NCBI GenBank assembly: GCA_963995525.1
Contig: OZ023205.1
Coordinates: 50,434,681-50,498,680 of the forward strand
DNA length: 64,000 nt
Origin: Escarpia spicata
Taxonomy: Eukaryota; Annelida; Polychaeta; Sabellida; Siboglinidae
Reading direction: 5' to 3'
Below, one piece after another: positions 24,301-50,839 of the stretch. The position numbers and the translations under genes are program-made. Position 1 is the stretch's first letter; each line of letters begins with the position of its first letter. The notes beneath the pieces were generated by a model. It was not told the DNA's origin. It was given only the letters and a program-made list of their open reading frames with translations, and ran no database searches.

Positions 24301-27300
24301 CATCAATTGATTAATTCCTGTGTAATGTTCCACCAACAGCTTAATCTTGTAATACCAACTTTTCTTGGTGGCTCACACCACTGCCTACACACAACTGACC
24401 TTATCACTTCCAAAAGTGTGTCTGTCTTGAGGCATTAAGAATGTGTGAGGTGTCAGGGCAATGCTGTAATCCATTTAACATTCATATGTATTCGATAGCC
24501 AACCTAGAAATGTTCTATCCTATGAACTTTTTTGTTGATTTGTACTCATATGGGGTCCTAGAACAAATTCAGCTTGGTTGCCCAAACAGCAACTTTGGGC
24601 AACTCTGGTAATTTGCATAAATCCAAGATGACCACTGGGCGATATCTTGAAAATGTAATAAATATATTACATTGCTTCCTATTACTATTACATTGAGTTT
24701 TTGCTCAACCTACATATACATACACTACGTTACAAAAACAGTTCTCTTACATTCCAATAACGCTCAAAATTCACAAAGCAAACTCAAGTAAAACTCTACT
24801 TCTATGGCGGCGACCATCAGTAGCTGTGCAGTTATTGTAAAATTGATATTGTGTTGAGGCGTCGCTAAATAAATGAGCTTCACAGAAATTCCATACTGTG
24901 GCTCTATCATTACTGTACGCGTGTTTGCAATCAATATAAATACATGTAATATATATAACATATTGTTAATATATCGTTAATATACATGTGTGTGCGCGTG
25001 TGTGTTAGTTATAATATTGGCATTGTTTCTGTTAAAAAAGTAGCTCGATTAATTAGGGCATAATTATCATCAGTATGGTTTGCAGGTAATGAAAGATTAA
25101 GCTTTCTACTTAATGTAAAAAACTAAATTAATCTTATGAATAGCCAATAATTGTGTTCTCTTTCATGCATGTGTGTGCATGCGTGTGTCTGTGCACATAC
25201 ACTAATACATTCTTTTGATAAGACAATACAAATTATTATTCTATAAATGCATTATAATGTAACACCAGATATGTATTAATAATAATATTAATACATTTTT
25301 GGACATTCATTACTTGTTAAGTATAATGAATAAATGATACTTAGACGAAATGTGAATATGGGATCAGAAATATGGTGGTAGAAAATACAAAGTTTTTAAC
25401 GGTTTGGTCGCATTCTAAAATAATATTAATATCTTAGTGCTTTTCTTATCAATATCACCATATATGTGTTGTTGGCTCTGAAAAGAGCCTTTGTTTTCTT
25501 CTTGGCTCTTAAAAGAGCCATTGTTTTTGTGCTCTGTTCGTCCTCTTACAGTTGGGCGACGTGGTTCACGGTGTGGTGAAATGCTGCATCCCCGTAGCAC
25601 CTTTGCCAAATAAACTCTTGGAGGTAGGTGTCAAGTAGCGGCCCATTCTTCCTCGTTCCCGACATCCTCTTGAACTTCCGTTTCACCTACGTCGACACGC
25701 CCTCAGTGGTGTTCGTATCGCGTCACTGGGGTCCAGGTAGTGCTGGCTGTTGTTTATGGTTTTAAGCGTATACCCAAGTTGCAGTAAGGTGCCGTATGCA
25801 CGCCACTCGTCGGTTATGATTGGCATACCAGGCAAACCCACTACTGGATCATAGGAATCAGCATCGCGATGGCCCACGTGCGATTCACTGCGATGGTTAC
25901 ATAATGCAGTTTTTTATTGTGGGAAGAACGGCTTAAACAATAAAATTCATCTTCGAATTAAGCTCGTCATAATTTTGCGGCAGTTATGTCGAATTGCCGT
26001 GTTCACCGCCAATCGATGTACTATAAGTAGTTTCCCTTTACATACAGAGTGGCAGCAAATTGTGTATAGTTTGTACGGAACCCAGCACTTTTAATGACGA
26101 CACAAAAAACTAGCTGGAATTGAGGAATGCGTGTCCTTAGTTGAGTTTGTCACATTAACTACTTACGGAAATGACTTTCCCAGCCTAGCAAAATGTACAA
26201 TTTAACAAAATGTTCACATAAATAACTATATATGATTAATTAAAGTCTGAATGTCACCCCCAAATTGTGTCATTCGTTGGAGCACCAACTTGTGCGTTGC
26301 CGTTGGTCATCAACTGAAAAAGAATTGACCCACGGGAACACAATTATTGGCTATTCGTAAGACTTATTTTGGGTTTTGTATTAAGTAGATATTCTAACCT
26401 TTCAGTACCTGTACATATTCTAACCTTTCATTTCCTGCAAACCATACTGATGATAATAATTATGCCTTAATTTATCGAGCTACTTTTGAACAGAAACAAT
26501 GCCAATATTATAACTAACACACACGCACTCCCGTGTATATTAGCGATACATTACATATATATTTATATCGCATGCGAACATGTTTACAGTAATGATAGAA
26601 GCTCATTTATGGAACGACGCCTCAACACAATATCGATTTTACGGTAACCGTGGAGCTACTGATAGAAGTCGCCATAGAAGTCAAGTTTTACTCGAGTCTG
26701 TTTTGTGAATTTTGAGCATTATTAGAATGTAAGAGAACTGTTTTTGTAACGTAGTGTGTGTATATGTGTGGAAGATATGTGAGAAGTTTGGGGACTGTAG
26801 GTGGTCGTTTTCATGGTTAGATCAGAAAGTAAAAGATCGCCCGTATTCTTCTCTTCTGTTGTGTAATATTGAATATATTTTTGATCCGTTAATTAAGTAG
26901 GTAGTGGTAGTCGTATTTATCTAAAGGAAGACCTATGCTTGAAATGATGTATGTGTCCATTTTGGGTCTTGGCATACTCTGGAAGCCAACTATTTTTGCA
27001 CTTTTTTACCTAGTAGTTTTTGGGAGCTATTTTTACTTAGTTACTTTATTGGAGTACTTGTTCCAGCACTGATAGTGCTGCGTATGGTGTAGGATCTATT
27101 TTAACAGTTCTATGAAAAGAAACATATTTGATAACTTGAAACGTACTTATAGCTTCTGGGTAACTCTACTGTATCATTATAAGTTGGTCCAGCCACTGCC
27201 GTACGTCCTTGCAGTGTTCAGTGAAGAGGCAAGCGAAAGAACCAGCTTACTTGCAGCGCCACACAGACGACACCGCTGACAGGTGGCAGCATTGCATAGG

Positions 27301-27915
27301 CGAAACTAAACACCAGAAACATTCAAGGCTGCAGTCGTGGAAATTTACTAGTCAGCTTAAATCTTCACGGTTCTGGCAGATGGCAGCACTTCACTCGACA
27401 GAGCGTTGCGAAAACAATGACACGCATAGCTTTCGTAAGGACATGCCATGTGCATGTTTGCAGCATCCTTCTGAAGTCTCAACATTCTTATTAAGAATCT
27501 TATGCATTCTAGTATTGTGTTACCACTCTATTGAATACTACGTATATATGCAGTACCCTCGGAGAGGGATAGAAGGCAACAATGAACTTGCCCGGTAGAG
27601 CTGTGCTTGGAGTCTTTACACACACCGAGTCTGCTTCTTATTTCACATGCTTATATCTATATAAATATTGTAGTCAAGATTTACAGACTTTTTATATAAA
27701 TTTGTCTAAATTTTACATTGATTTGTAGATAGTGAAGTCGCTGTTTGTTGTTGTTCATGCAGAGAAATTTACGTGAAAAGAAATATTTGTGATATACATA
27801 TTTATGATCTGGTGAATTGTTATTGTCAATTAAATGTTTACCAAAACATTTTGTTTTGTATTTTAAAGATGGCTCCACCCACCACATACTGGCTGCATCC
27901 AAGGTGTACGTGTAA
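12395..27915 (+). CDS. Multi-pass membrane protein of unknown function (ten exons)
   Basis: Exons: 12395-12481, 17648-17816, 19061-19206, 19612-19729, 20112-20170, 20581-20697, 22588-22674, 23143-23206, 23495-23581, 27869-27915. All introns are GT-AG, phases agree throughout, and the total is exactly 327 codons including TAA. The 29-residue N-terminus is acidic (DEEADADA) and is followed by about eight hydrophobic segments, near residues 33-56, 78-95, 103-125, 135-157, 189-205, 210-232, 238-260 and 272-300. Conserved-looking motifs are GLLRERE, FQNMYREVARFTDLLKFDF between segments 4 and 5, and FRNFGKGLKE near the C-terminus. I do not recognise a named gene. It may belong to an invertebrate polytopic family of unknown function (possibly DUF7789, from memory). 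The least certain exons are the first (start choice) and the 15-codon last exon, reached across a 4.3 kb intron. Confidence 0.72.
12760..13695 (+). pseudogene. LINE reverse transcriptase 3' fragment (Jockey/CR1-type)
   Basis: 5'-truncated retrotransposon in intron 1 of the membrane-protein gene. Readable motifs are SGVPQGSVLGPVLF, the catalytic LFADDS, HTYLGIKLDSKLTW and RPKLEYASPIWNP. A stop/frameshift near 13291 separates these from LERVQHCAARFVRND and LGWSTLERRR. It ends with an A-rich taaaataaacaaacaaac tail. Confidence 0.85.
14044..14986. mobile_element. hAT-type non-autonomous DNA transposon inside the CR1 copy
   Basis: Element 14052-14978 has terminal inverted repeats aggcctcgacattaa / aggccttggcattaa. 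It is flanked by an 8-bp duplication (attgcctc at 14044-14051, gtggcctc at 14979-14986). The uninterrupted CR1 copy near 53510 reads atggcctc at this point, confirming the site. Subterminal palindromes of the ggcccgacgggcca type are typical of the group. No transposase was seen. Confidence 0.87.
15697..16300 (+). pseudogene. Degenerate hAT fragment with BED-like zinc finger start
   Basis: Replaces CR1 sequence between ggttaacc and gatatgaagatttc. It contains repeated cgtatttgttacggaatc-type motifs and a frame (15978-16253) reading RLQQFRATYTKQWHFIV followed by FCKVCDDSF. This resembles the N-terminal BED-type finger of hAT transposases (Wxx..CxxC..F). No DDE or dimerisation domain remains. 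Confidence 0.5.
16621..17647. other. Intron 1 of membrane-protein gene, unannotated part
   Basis: No exon or recognisable repeat was found between the CR1 remnant and the exon at 17648. Confidence 0.5.
17920..18770 (+). repeat. Dispersed repeat with internal ~240-bp tandem duplication
   Basis: Starts ctagctgagttacccggcat and ends near gaaactgttttataaaatag, a layout seen in many dispersed invertebrate repeats. A block holding attatatagaaaaacattaa occurs twice (about 18180-18295 and 18420-18535). No coding frame was recognised. Confidence 0.6.
20698..21540. other. Intron of membrane-protein gene, left part
   Basis: No repeat or exon recognised. From about 21300 base composition becomes more CpG-rich. 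Confidence 0.45.
21551..22530 (+). other. Possible nested mini-transcript or exapted fragment
   Basis: Within an intron of the membrane-protein gene, a CpG-rich stretch precedes an ATG (21551) reading MALSCTKFVEAYGFDIQK to a donor-like aa|gtaagt (21643). An acceptor-like tttcag lies near 22310, and an aataaa signal near 22516. If spliced, the product is only about 35 residues. No family recognised. Could be a decayed transposon. Confidence 0.3.
23582..24710. other. Intron 9 of membrane-protein gene, left part
   Basis: AT-rich sequence with no exon or clear element before the Merlin-like inverted repeat. Confidence 0.5.
25474..25489 (-). terminator. Histone-type 3' stem-loop
   Basis: On the minus strand ggctcttttcagagcc, a six-base-pair stem with the canonical TTTC loop of replication-dependent histone mRNAs, flanked 5' by acaaa and 3' by aacaac as SLBP sites are. 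It lies 57 nt past the transposase-remnant stop. There is no histone coding sequence nearby. Confidence 0.75.
25504..25519 (-). terminator. Second histone-like stem-loop
   Basis: On the minus strand ggctcttttaagagcc, the same six-base-pair stem with a TTTA loop, 14 nt before the first one and 26 nt after the TAA of the transposase remnant. Confidence 0.65.
25546..25877 (-). pseudogene. Merlin/IS1016-type transposase C-terminal remnant
   Basis: The frame reads IITDEWRAYGTLLQLGYT, then TINNSQHYLDPSDA. After a frameshift it continues TNTTEGVST-stop-VKRKFKRMSGTRK and LLDTYLQEFIWQR. These follow the DDE block order of Merlin/ISXO2-like transposases (D-W-AY, GY, VNHS..F.DP, HTN-IE, K, E-WR). There is one frameshift near 25710 and one in-frame TAG, probably a former Trp. 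The N-terminal half is missing. Confidence 0.75.
26769..27868. other. Intron 9 of membrane-protein gene, right part
   Basis: A 129-codon plus-strand frame (27209-27598) has no recognisable domain and is treated as non-coding. No repeat was seen. Confidence 0.45.
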
Positions 27916-28015
27916 CCGTTGAATTATTTATGTATTTGAAGTCTTTACATTTACTCTCTGTGTAGGATCTTTCACTTTTCCTGGAATAGACAACAGATAG
28001 CAGGGACGTACAACG

Positions 28016-28230
28016 GGGCTCGGTGGTGTAGCGATCAGTGCGTCAGTCATAGTCGAGAGATTCTGGGTTCGAATGCTCTTGCTGATGTCACAAACCATAT
28101 GCAAGTTCATTCACTCTACGTTATTCCAGTTCACTTGGCGGTATGAATGAGCACCTGACATGGTGGATAACTGTGGAGATATAGTCTTTGCCCAGTAATT
28201 GCAGCATGGGCCATGTGTTGCAATGTTCTG
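28016..28230 (+). repeat. tRNA-derived SINE
   Basis: A-box-like tggtgtagcgatcagtg and B box ggttcgaatgc (about 28066-28076). The body tccagttcacttggcggtat matches the SINE at 8180-8545. The shared body suggests one SINE superfamily with a conserved central domain (MetaSINE-like, inferred). Confidence 0.78.
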
Positions 28231-30542
28231 AAATTGGTTAAAATACACGCACTGTTCAATGCCTTTGTGCACTGATTATACCTGCTGAATGCTTCTCGGA
28301 TAAATGTTTATGTTTTGTAACATAGGTTGGAACATTCATAGAAAACATGCATAACATTTCAAACAATTGATTAACGTCCATCTAATGCCTGGTACGAATC
28401 TTAAAAATGGTAAAAATCCATAACCCGTAGATAATTTCAAAACGATAACAGCATTATTTTTTTCCTGGGGTCAGATTATTCCCTGGAAGTTTAGTGCTCA
28501 AGTTGCTAAATGTCAAGGAAAGATAACATACCCACATGCATGCATACACACGCTAGCTCGATTATTGCTACCAACCAATAGATAAGAAAACTGACAAATA
28601 TGCTCAGGAACAAATGACAGACGATTAATACACATCGTGTCGGAGACGCACTTTAATTCTGTAGTTATATTACGTTACACTGTTCTTTGGCTGCCCCTTA
28701 AATAACATCAAAGGAACACGACCTTGCATACCTGGTTAACAAAATTATAACGTATTTACAGTCTTTGTACATCACTGAAGCAAGCCAAAATGCAGCAGTC
28801 TTTGTACATAACATCACTGAAGCAAGCCAATGCAGCACTGCAATTTATTATGCCGAAAAAATGTATGGGAACATATTATTCCTGCGATAGTACAAATACC
28901 ATAGGATTTAGTGGAACTGTTTAAATGATGCCAACTTCTCTTTCAAATACTGAATAGGTTGGTTAACACCAAAGTGATTGTGAAGTGCTGTTATTGTTTG
29001 TATGAATTATGTGTTTTCAATATTATTAGCATGCCTAATAGGATCTGAAAATACTAGATGTTGCTTAAAAGTTTCAACATATATGATGTTAAACAATGGG
29101 TGTTTGGAAGATCAATATAGTCAAGTGTGTATGATCAATTAAGACTTGAAAAAATATTTAATGTTAATTGTTTAGTGTTATAAAAATATCACTTCTGAAA
29201 ATGGTTTTGCAGAGATGAAATAAGCATTTGTATTGTGTTTGATCAGAGCAAATCAATTTCAGTCTGGTGCCTCATAAGCATTGGCTTGCAAGATTTTTAA
29301 CAGCCAGATGTTATCGGGGGGTTGTTTCAACAAGAATGCTGCAAGCTTATATTAAACAACTCCATCACTAACAACACTTTAGTAAAGTGCTTATATAATT
29401 AAATGTGGATGTTTGGGGTAGGGAAAACATTTCGTAATGCAACCACATGGTACATGCTTTTTACAGTGAACATGAAATTTAGTTAAACAAAAATATTATA
29501 ATACTACATAGAAATAGTCGTGAAATCCACTTGTTTTGCCACTGAAACGGATCCTGTAATACCGTTTCTATTACCCTGGATATTAACAACTGATGCACCC
29601 CAGCTACATGGTCATAGAACCAACTAAACGAGCACAACATTGGCTAAATAATCACAGTATTGCTCGGTTTTTCATGCACTATATATGTACAACTTGTTTT
29701 AGAATGATATTGTCTGAAAGTTGACATTAGAACAGAAAAATTCTGTGCATAACATAATGCTCAACAAAAATAGCAATAAAATCTTAATAAACTCAACAAA
29801 ATTATTATGTTGAACCAACCAATATCAGCAGATTTGTTTGTTGTTTTCTTTTGCTTTTGTTTACCAACTGCACTGCAAATATACAACTGGTCTACATGTC
29901 TCAACATCCTTAATACGTCCAATGAATCACAGTTCTTCAAAGTTGCATATATTGTTGGTTAGAACTCATACAAAACCCTTGGCTGTACCAGGTAAACATG
30001 ATGCATGTCATGTGTCCCTGCTTGTGTGCATTCCCACTGTGTGCGTGCGCATGCACGTACGTGTGAGTGCATTGGGTGAGTCCGACTGGCGTATATATCG
30101 ATGTGTATTCAGTCGAGTGTCAGTGTGATATAGAATCATGCCAATCCTCTCTGAAAGACCACATCTACTGCCCCAATCAAAGCTCTTCTAGGTGTCCTTG
30201 AACTTGCTATCGGTACACACCATCGACCTTAATTATATGTCTTCTCGCTGCTATTTTTATATCAGCATTCTTGGTTTTAGGCAGAAACAGAAATGATGCC
30301 ACCATAAAAAAACTTGTAAATTTGAAACAACCTCAACCGAGGCCCCCAAATGTCTGAGTGAAGCCGCAGTACACTACACGTGCGGACAAACCCACCGACA
30401 CCTTTCACTGGGAATGCAGACAAGAACAGATCTCAAACACTGCCACAAAGAAAGCCATGTTTACAAGAACCATGTTTACCTTACAATACATCTTAACACA
30501 CATGACCTCTATCATATCACAAGTCACGGTAACGTCGGCAGG
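28231..30542. other. Intergenic region between convergent genes
   Basis: Separates the 3' ends of the membrane-protein gene (plus) and IQUB (minus). The only visible structure is a 40-bp imperfect tandem duplication near 28760-28835 (atcactgaagcaagccaa twice). Confidence 0.55.
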
Positions 30543-45474
<14,932 letters not shown>

Positions 45475-46150
45475 GGCTGCTGGTCTTCAATTCTAAAACC
45501 AGGTGAAAACCGACAACATGACGCCCAACATGAAGCATCCATACAATCAACAGCGAAATAAATTTAGACACTGAATTTAGACCCGTAACTTGGAAACTGC
45601 ATTGAAAAGTGTACTGTGGAACATTGTACTCTAAACTATAAATCTGTTTTCTAAGCATCTATGTCAAAGTTGGATGGTTCACAAAAAAAGCAGATGCCCT
45701 GAAAGAGGAAGGTAAAGGAGATGAGGTCAACCAGTACTGAGATGGGAGATTGTACACAGATTTGGAGGGATTGGGAGAGGAGGAGAACGAGAATGAAAGA
45801 GAGAGCGGAGTGGAGATGGTTGGTGGAGACAGCAGTACAAGAAGAGTGAGAGGGAAAGAAAACAGAAATCTAGTACTACTATCAAGGCCGACCTCACTCC
45901 AGTCTTTCAGTGAAAAAGGGAGAACAACTTCTGATATTAAACAAAGGTTTTCTTATCCACTTACTATCCCACCATAGTTGATTCCCCGGGTGGCAATCTT
46001 GCTAAATCTTGTTAAATCAATCTGACTTGAGGTTGGCTTACAGAGAACTGGTTTATTTTTAAATATTTATTTCTCCATTCATAAATAACTGCATTCACAT
46101 TAGCATGGATTCATTTAGGTATGTAAAATCAGACAGGTGCACCAATACAG
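45475..46150. other. IQUB upstream region
   Basis: Holds the presumed 5' UTR and promoter of IQUB (minus strand). At 45985-46013 it contains ggtggcaatcttgctaaatc then cttgttaaatc. This matches the 3' terminus of the CR1 copy at about 50448-50475, so a very short plus-strand CR1 tail may be present. No TATA or CpG island is evident. Confidence 0.45.
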
Positions 46151-46779
46151 CAATAGAAATAAGCCAGAATATTTACTTGTCCACCGGACAAGTAGGTTTT
46201 GAAATCTACTTGTCCGCCAAAATTTTAACTTGTCCGATTGGTTGTGAAGGGGAATCGAAGCTACGGGAAAAAACATAAAAAGTCAGTCTTATTTTTTATG
46301 ACAACACAATGTTCCTGCTGTTTCGTTGCACGTACATCTGAGTGACTTGTGATTAAAGACACAATTTGATTTAATCTTAAAATTGCAAAATTATTTTTGC
46401 AACTATTTTCCGGTCAATTATTATTCATCACGAATATTAAAAGTAGACACGCTACATGATGTATACCAATATTTTAGTGATGCTGATATGAACGCTTTTA
46501 TTAATAACAAATAACTATTACGATGATAGGAATGAGACAATTGTTTTCCTTGCTATTTGTTTTTATAATGTTGCAAAAACTGTTTATGTTTAATATGACA
46601 TATATATACATATATAAAACATATAACACTGCTGTAAAATGTTGGCATCAGTTTGTCATTGAAGATGCCACTCATCCAGGAACACGACTAATGCGAAGCC
46701 GGGAAATGTTGTCACAAAAATCATAATAAATTATATAATCTGATATTATTTTGTTAAACCTCTATGAACTTCAATATTA

Positions 46780-49600
46780 ACCCTCTCAAGGCCAGATTAA
46801 TGCAAATATGTGCCTGTTATTGAATCCTATTAAATCAAGAGAATGTGCTGTGAGTGAATCATGTGATATACTCGGGTTGCATGAATGCAAATAAATAAAT
46901 AATTTTTGATCTGACTCAAATAAAATTTTCACATTTGAAGAACTAATTCCTGGTGTAACTAGCCAAGTATGTGACATATATGTCAATTTATTACCCAAAT
47001 ATGAATTGCTAAAGTTTGACAAAAATTAAATACTTAAATAATTTTCAACAATTCATTAAAGAAAATATTTTTCATTAATAATTTGTGCTGACTGTGCTGC
47101 CACCATGTGGCACTGAACACAGGCAAAACATTACATAATCTGTATATTGTAAGATATTGAAGTAAAGTAAAATGTTATGACCCAAAAATTTTGACCTTGT
47201 ACTGTGACCTTGACATGACCTAGTTATTTGACCTTTAATGACCGTTGACCTATATATGTTGACAAGTGACCTAATTAAATGATTCTGTGTGACACATGGG
47301 CTTGGTATGTTTATAAAGTGTTGGAATGGAACATTTATGTACACACTGACTATAAAGTAGCATATTAAAGCATGAACCATAGTGAGGTAACTTGTTTAAT
47401 TGCATGTATGAATGTGCAATTTATTTTAAACTAATAATTATGGTATGTTGTGCTAGCAAATGTAACTAAATGTTTAACCTTGACCATAATAGCATATGAC
47501 CTTGATATGACCTAGATAATTGACCTTGAATGAGCACCGATTTAATTATGTTGACAAATTACTTACTTAAATTATTTAGTGTAACACATGGACTTAGTAA
47601 CTTTATAAATCCTTGTAATTTATCACATCTACATATTAACCATAATTTTTGGGATAAAATGGCATATTAAAGTGTGAACCATTAATGATTAATTTATTTT
47701 AAAAAATTGACCTCTAACCATGTTGTCTATATTATTAATGTCCAATTTATTTTTACTTAATAATTATGGTATGTTGATCAAAATGAAAGTTCAACTATTA
47801 ACTGTTGACCATTGGGCATTATTTGACTTGTTTGTAAACATTGAGGTGTCCCTGACACAACCATTGTTGTGAAGAAACACAACAGCATTGCTTGAATTTA
47901 ACATAATTTATTATGCATTCCAAGATCTGTATAATTTCCGGTATAGTTCAATGTCATGAAATGTTCACAGTACAATGCAAAGGTCAGTACTACAACAATG
48001 ATACTTAATTCTTTTGTTCATTAATGTCTCACACATCAACATGAAGTAATGTTAACATGTTGTTCACAGTATGCAGCCGACAAGTAGACATTGAAAACAA
48101 CTGAAACCGCAGAAGTACAATAACTATTGTCAACTTTACTGCACATACAGGGAACCATAGAAGGAGGAACAGAGTACATTGCCGACTAGTGTAGATATAA
48201 TCGGTTCACTGTTTCATATCATATATCCATGCAAGTGAAGTGTACCAATGTTCACAAGACACTGTTGGTCGATTGTAGATAAAATCCGTTCAATGCGTCA
48301 TACAGAAATGCAAGTGAAGCGTGCCAATGTTCACAGGACACTGTCAATGCATGTACTGTTACTCTTCATACATTTGCAGCAGAATCCTTCAACATGAAAT
48401 AGAGGAAAACTGTATTAATGTATGTGTGTGATACAAATTAATGCAGTACCACTAGTGTTAGTAAACATAAGAGTGTATTCCAAAAATAAAATAATTAAAT
48501 TGGTGTCACTGGACTTTGTTTTTGTGTAAGTAATCTTACACTAAAAATTATTAAGACAACTATTAAAAAGCTGGCATTGAGTACTGTTGTATTACAATAA
48601 TTAAAATAACATGGCAACATTTTAATTACTATTTCTTATTTTAAACAATAATAAATGTTAAATTAAATGGACACAATTACAAAAGGGCTGATGGCACTGG
48701 ATTTAATATTCAATGTTTTAATCTTGCAGTAGGTGGTAATTTCAAAGATTCCAAGATGGAGTCAAACCCATTGATCCTAGCCCATCCCTCACAACAGCCA
48801 ATTACGTGGCAGGTCAGTGCCCAAGTGGCACAAGTAACCCAATCACGATCACGTTTCCATTTAAATGCCAGATATATGCAATAATACATTTTGCCTGCCA
48901 TGCCTGGCCTTAAATTAGAAAACTAATATTTTCAGTTATTTGGAAAAATAATGAATACCATGCAAAACTTACATATCAATAGTTACTTTTGTGCACAGAA
49001 CAAGATCAACACATTCGAAGCACATCATGCAGTCTACGCTCACATTCTCAGGCCCAGTGCTACATTTGTAAATCAATTTAAAACTATGATTTTATTTCAC
49101 GATTGCTTGAAACGTATACATTTTAACCCGTACAGCAAAACTGTTATGATTTGTATAGCGCGTGCCAGTCCATCATAATTATGCAACGCCAGCGTGGCGT
49201 ACGTGCCGCTGAACCGGTCGCGCGCAGGCTACAAACTACGCATTTCAACTTTGAACGCCAAACAGCGTGCGACAGGGCTGCTTTTCCATGGACGATTGCA
49301 CACTCCCACGGGGGTCCACAACCATAAAATTCACATCATATGAAGGCATATATATTTTTAAATGGCTAACACAGGCTACTAACGGGATGGAGATATATTA
49401 TACCATATTTTTAAACGATTGTTCACGACATCAAAGTTTAAATTCACCTACCTCGTTCGTTGTGCTTGGAAAACTCCCGCGAAACTGGCTATGACGTAGA
49501 TCAGTCTTTCATTGGTTCATGTGATCATCAAAATACGACGTAAATTCATTTGCATAAATTATGTTGCCAAGCAATTTTGGGGAATCTCCCAATCTCGGCG
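46780..49600. other. AT-rich interior with TGACCT-rich duplication
   Basis: Two degenerate copies of a ~280-bp block (about 47165-47390 and 47440-47700) share catgacctag, ttgacctt and acacatgg. About ten tgacct hexamers cluster at 47190-47540. No protein-coding signal was recognised. Confidence 0.55.
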
Positions 49601-49613
49601 GGAGCCGTAGCAA

Positions 49614-49727
49614 TGGCGTCCAAAACCGTCACAGGTTTCAGGTCTAGAATGCGGGACAAATTTACGGTGCTGCCCCTAGCGGAATGTGATGTACCTAACT
49701 ATGCTACAGAATGGAAAACTAATTAAA
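49614..49727 (+). CDS. Possible small ORF, 37 residues
   Basis: An ATG in a caatggcg context opens MASKTVTGFRSRMRDKF and runs to TAA. It is preceded by GC-richer sequence. No family recognised; it could be the start of a decayed transposon gene or chance. Confidence 0.15.
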
Positions 49728-50839
49728 TGTCTATGGTAAATAAAATTGAAATAATTTAAGTTTTTCAGAGTGCATGTATTTTCAAGATTTCATACAAAAT
49801 GGCGTTCTTTGTGATCATAGCCGTCATCCCGTCTGAACTATTAAGTTTGTGTTATATTTAAAATGCGTAATCATAGTACAAACATTCCCCTTCGGCTTCG
49901 ATGGCAGCGTTCGTTATAAACTCGATTGGAAAATCCCATCAAAGTCCGAATTACTGGAGTTCGACATAATGACAATGTCGAGAATTATAACAAACCTAAA
50001 AAACACCACCCGCTTCGTTGCGCGGCGCATTAATATTTTTTTACAACAAAATAGACCGCTCAAAAGTTGGCATTTAATCGTAGAAATCGCCTGCGGACGC
50101 GTTTTCGAATAATTCCTGGGTGCTTCCATGTTTATGCCCGCAGCAAATGTTAAACTTTAATCTCATTGGCTGAAAATCACCATTAAAATATTCACTGCGT
50201 GGCGTAAAAGAGGGACCGGCAATTGTGTGTCGCTGCGTTCGACTACAAAACCGCTTGGTGGTTGGCGCTGTTTAGTCACTGAAATCGCCATCATATCTCA
50301 CTTTTGATGCTTCCCAGTGAAACTTCAATATTATGATATGCTAACTGCCGAAATAAATTGTCGTTATTGGATGACACTGTTTCGCGGTACCAGTTTAAAT
50401 GTGCCCCTGTATTCGGGTTGATTCGGGCGTTCTGACCACGAAAGATTTAACAAGATTGCCACCCAGAGAATTAACTCTAGGTAGCAGGTGGACAAGGAAG
50501 CCTTTGGCTTATCGAGAGTCCGACCCTTTTATCTATGTGTATCCCGCCCGTCTGAGGTATGTGTCGATTTAATTTTTAAACATATTCACACTACTAGCAC
50601 CCACACAATCAGCAGGTAATCTGTTCCATTCATTTACAGTCCTTTGTGAAAATGAAAACTTTCTTATATCCAATCTACTCTGCTCCTTGGCTTTGGCTTT
50701 GCTAATGCAAGATCATGTCCTCTAGTCCTTCTACCTTTCTTAACTGAGAAAAACATATTTCTATCAATATTTTCATAACCCTTCAATATTTTAAACACTT
50801 CTATCTGATCTCCTCTCAATCTCCTGGTCTCTAGTGTTG

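Larger units (their letters stand above)
24714..26768 (-). mobile_element. Merlin-like DNA transposon with ~430-bp terminal inverted repeats
   Basis: The left arm (about 24714-25162) and right arm (about 26334-26768) are long inverted copies. Shared blocks include acgttacaaaaacagttctc, attgtgttgaggcgtcg, ttataatattggcattgttt and gaatagccaataattgtgtt. A transposase remnant lies between them on the minus strand. The unit sits in the last intron of the membrane-protein gene. Outer boundaries are uncertain by about 10 bp. Confidence 0.8.

Noticed and set aside
25415..25609. A replication-dependent histone gene ending in the stem-loop
   Set aside because: The upstream reading frame matches a Merlin-type transposase, not any core or linker histone.
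27209..27598. 129-codon plus-strand ORF
   Set aside because: No domain or repeat-family similarity recognised, and composition is not clearly coding.
28016..28090. Functional tRNA gene
   Set aside because: It has A and B boxes, but the arms do not pair and the sequence continues into a SINE body shared with another locus.
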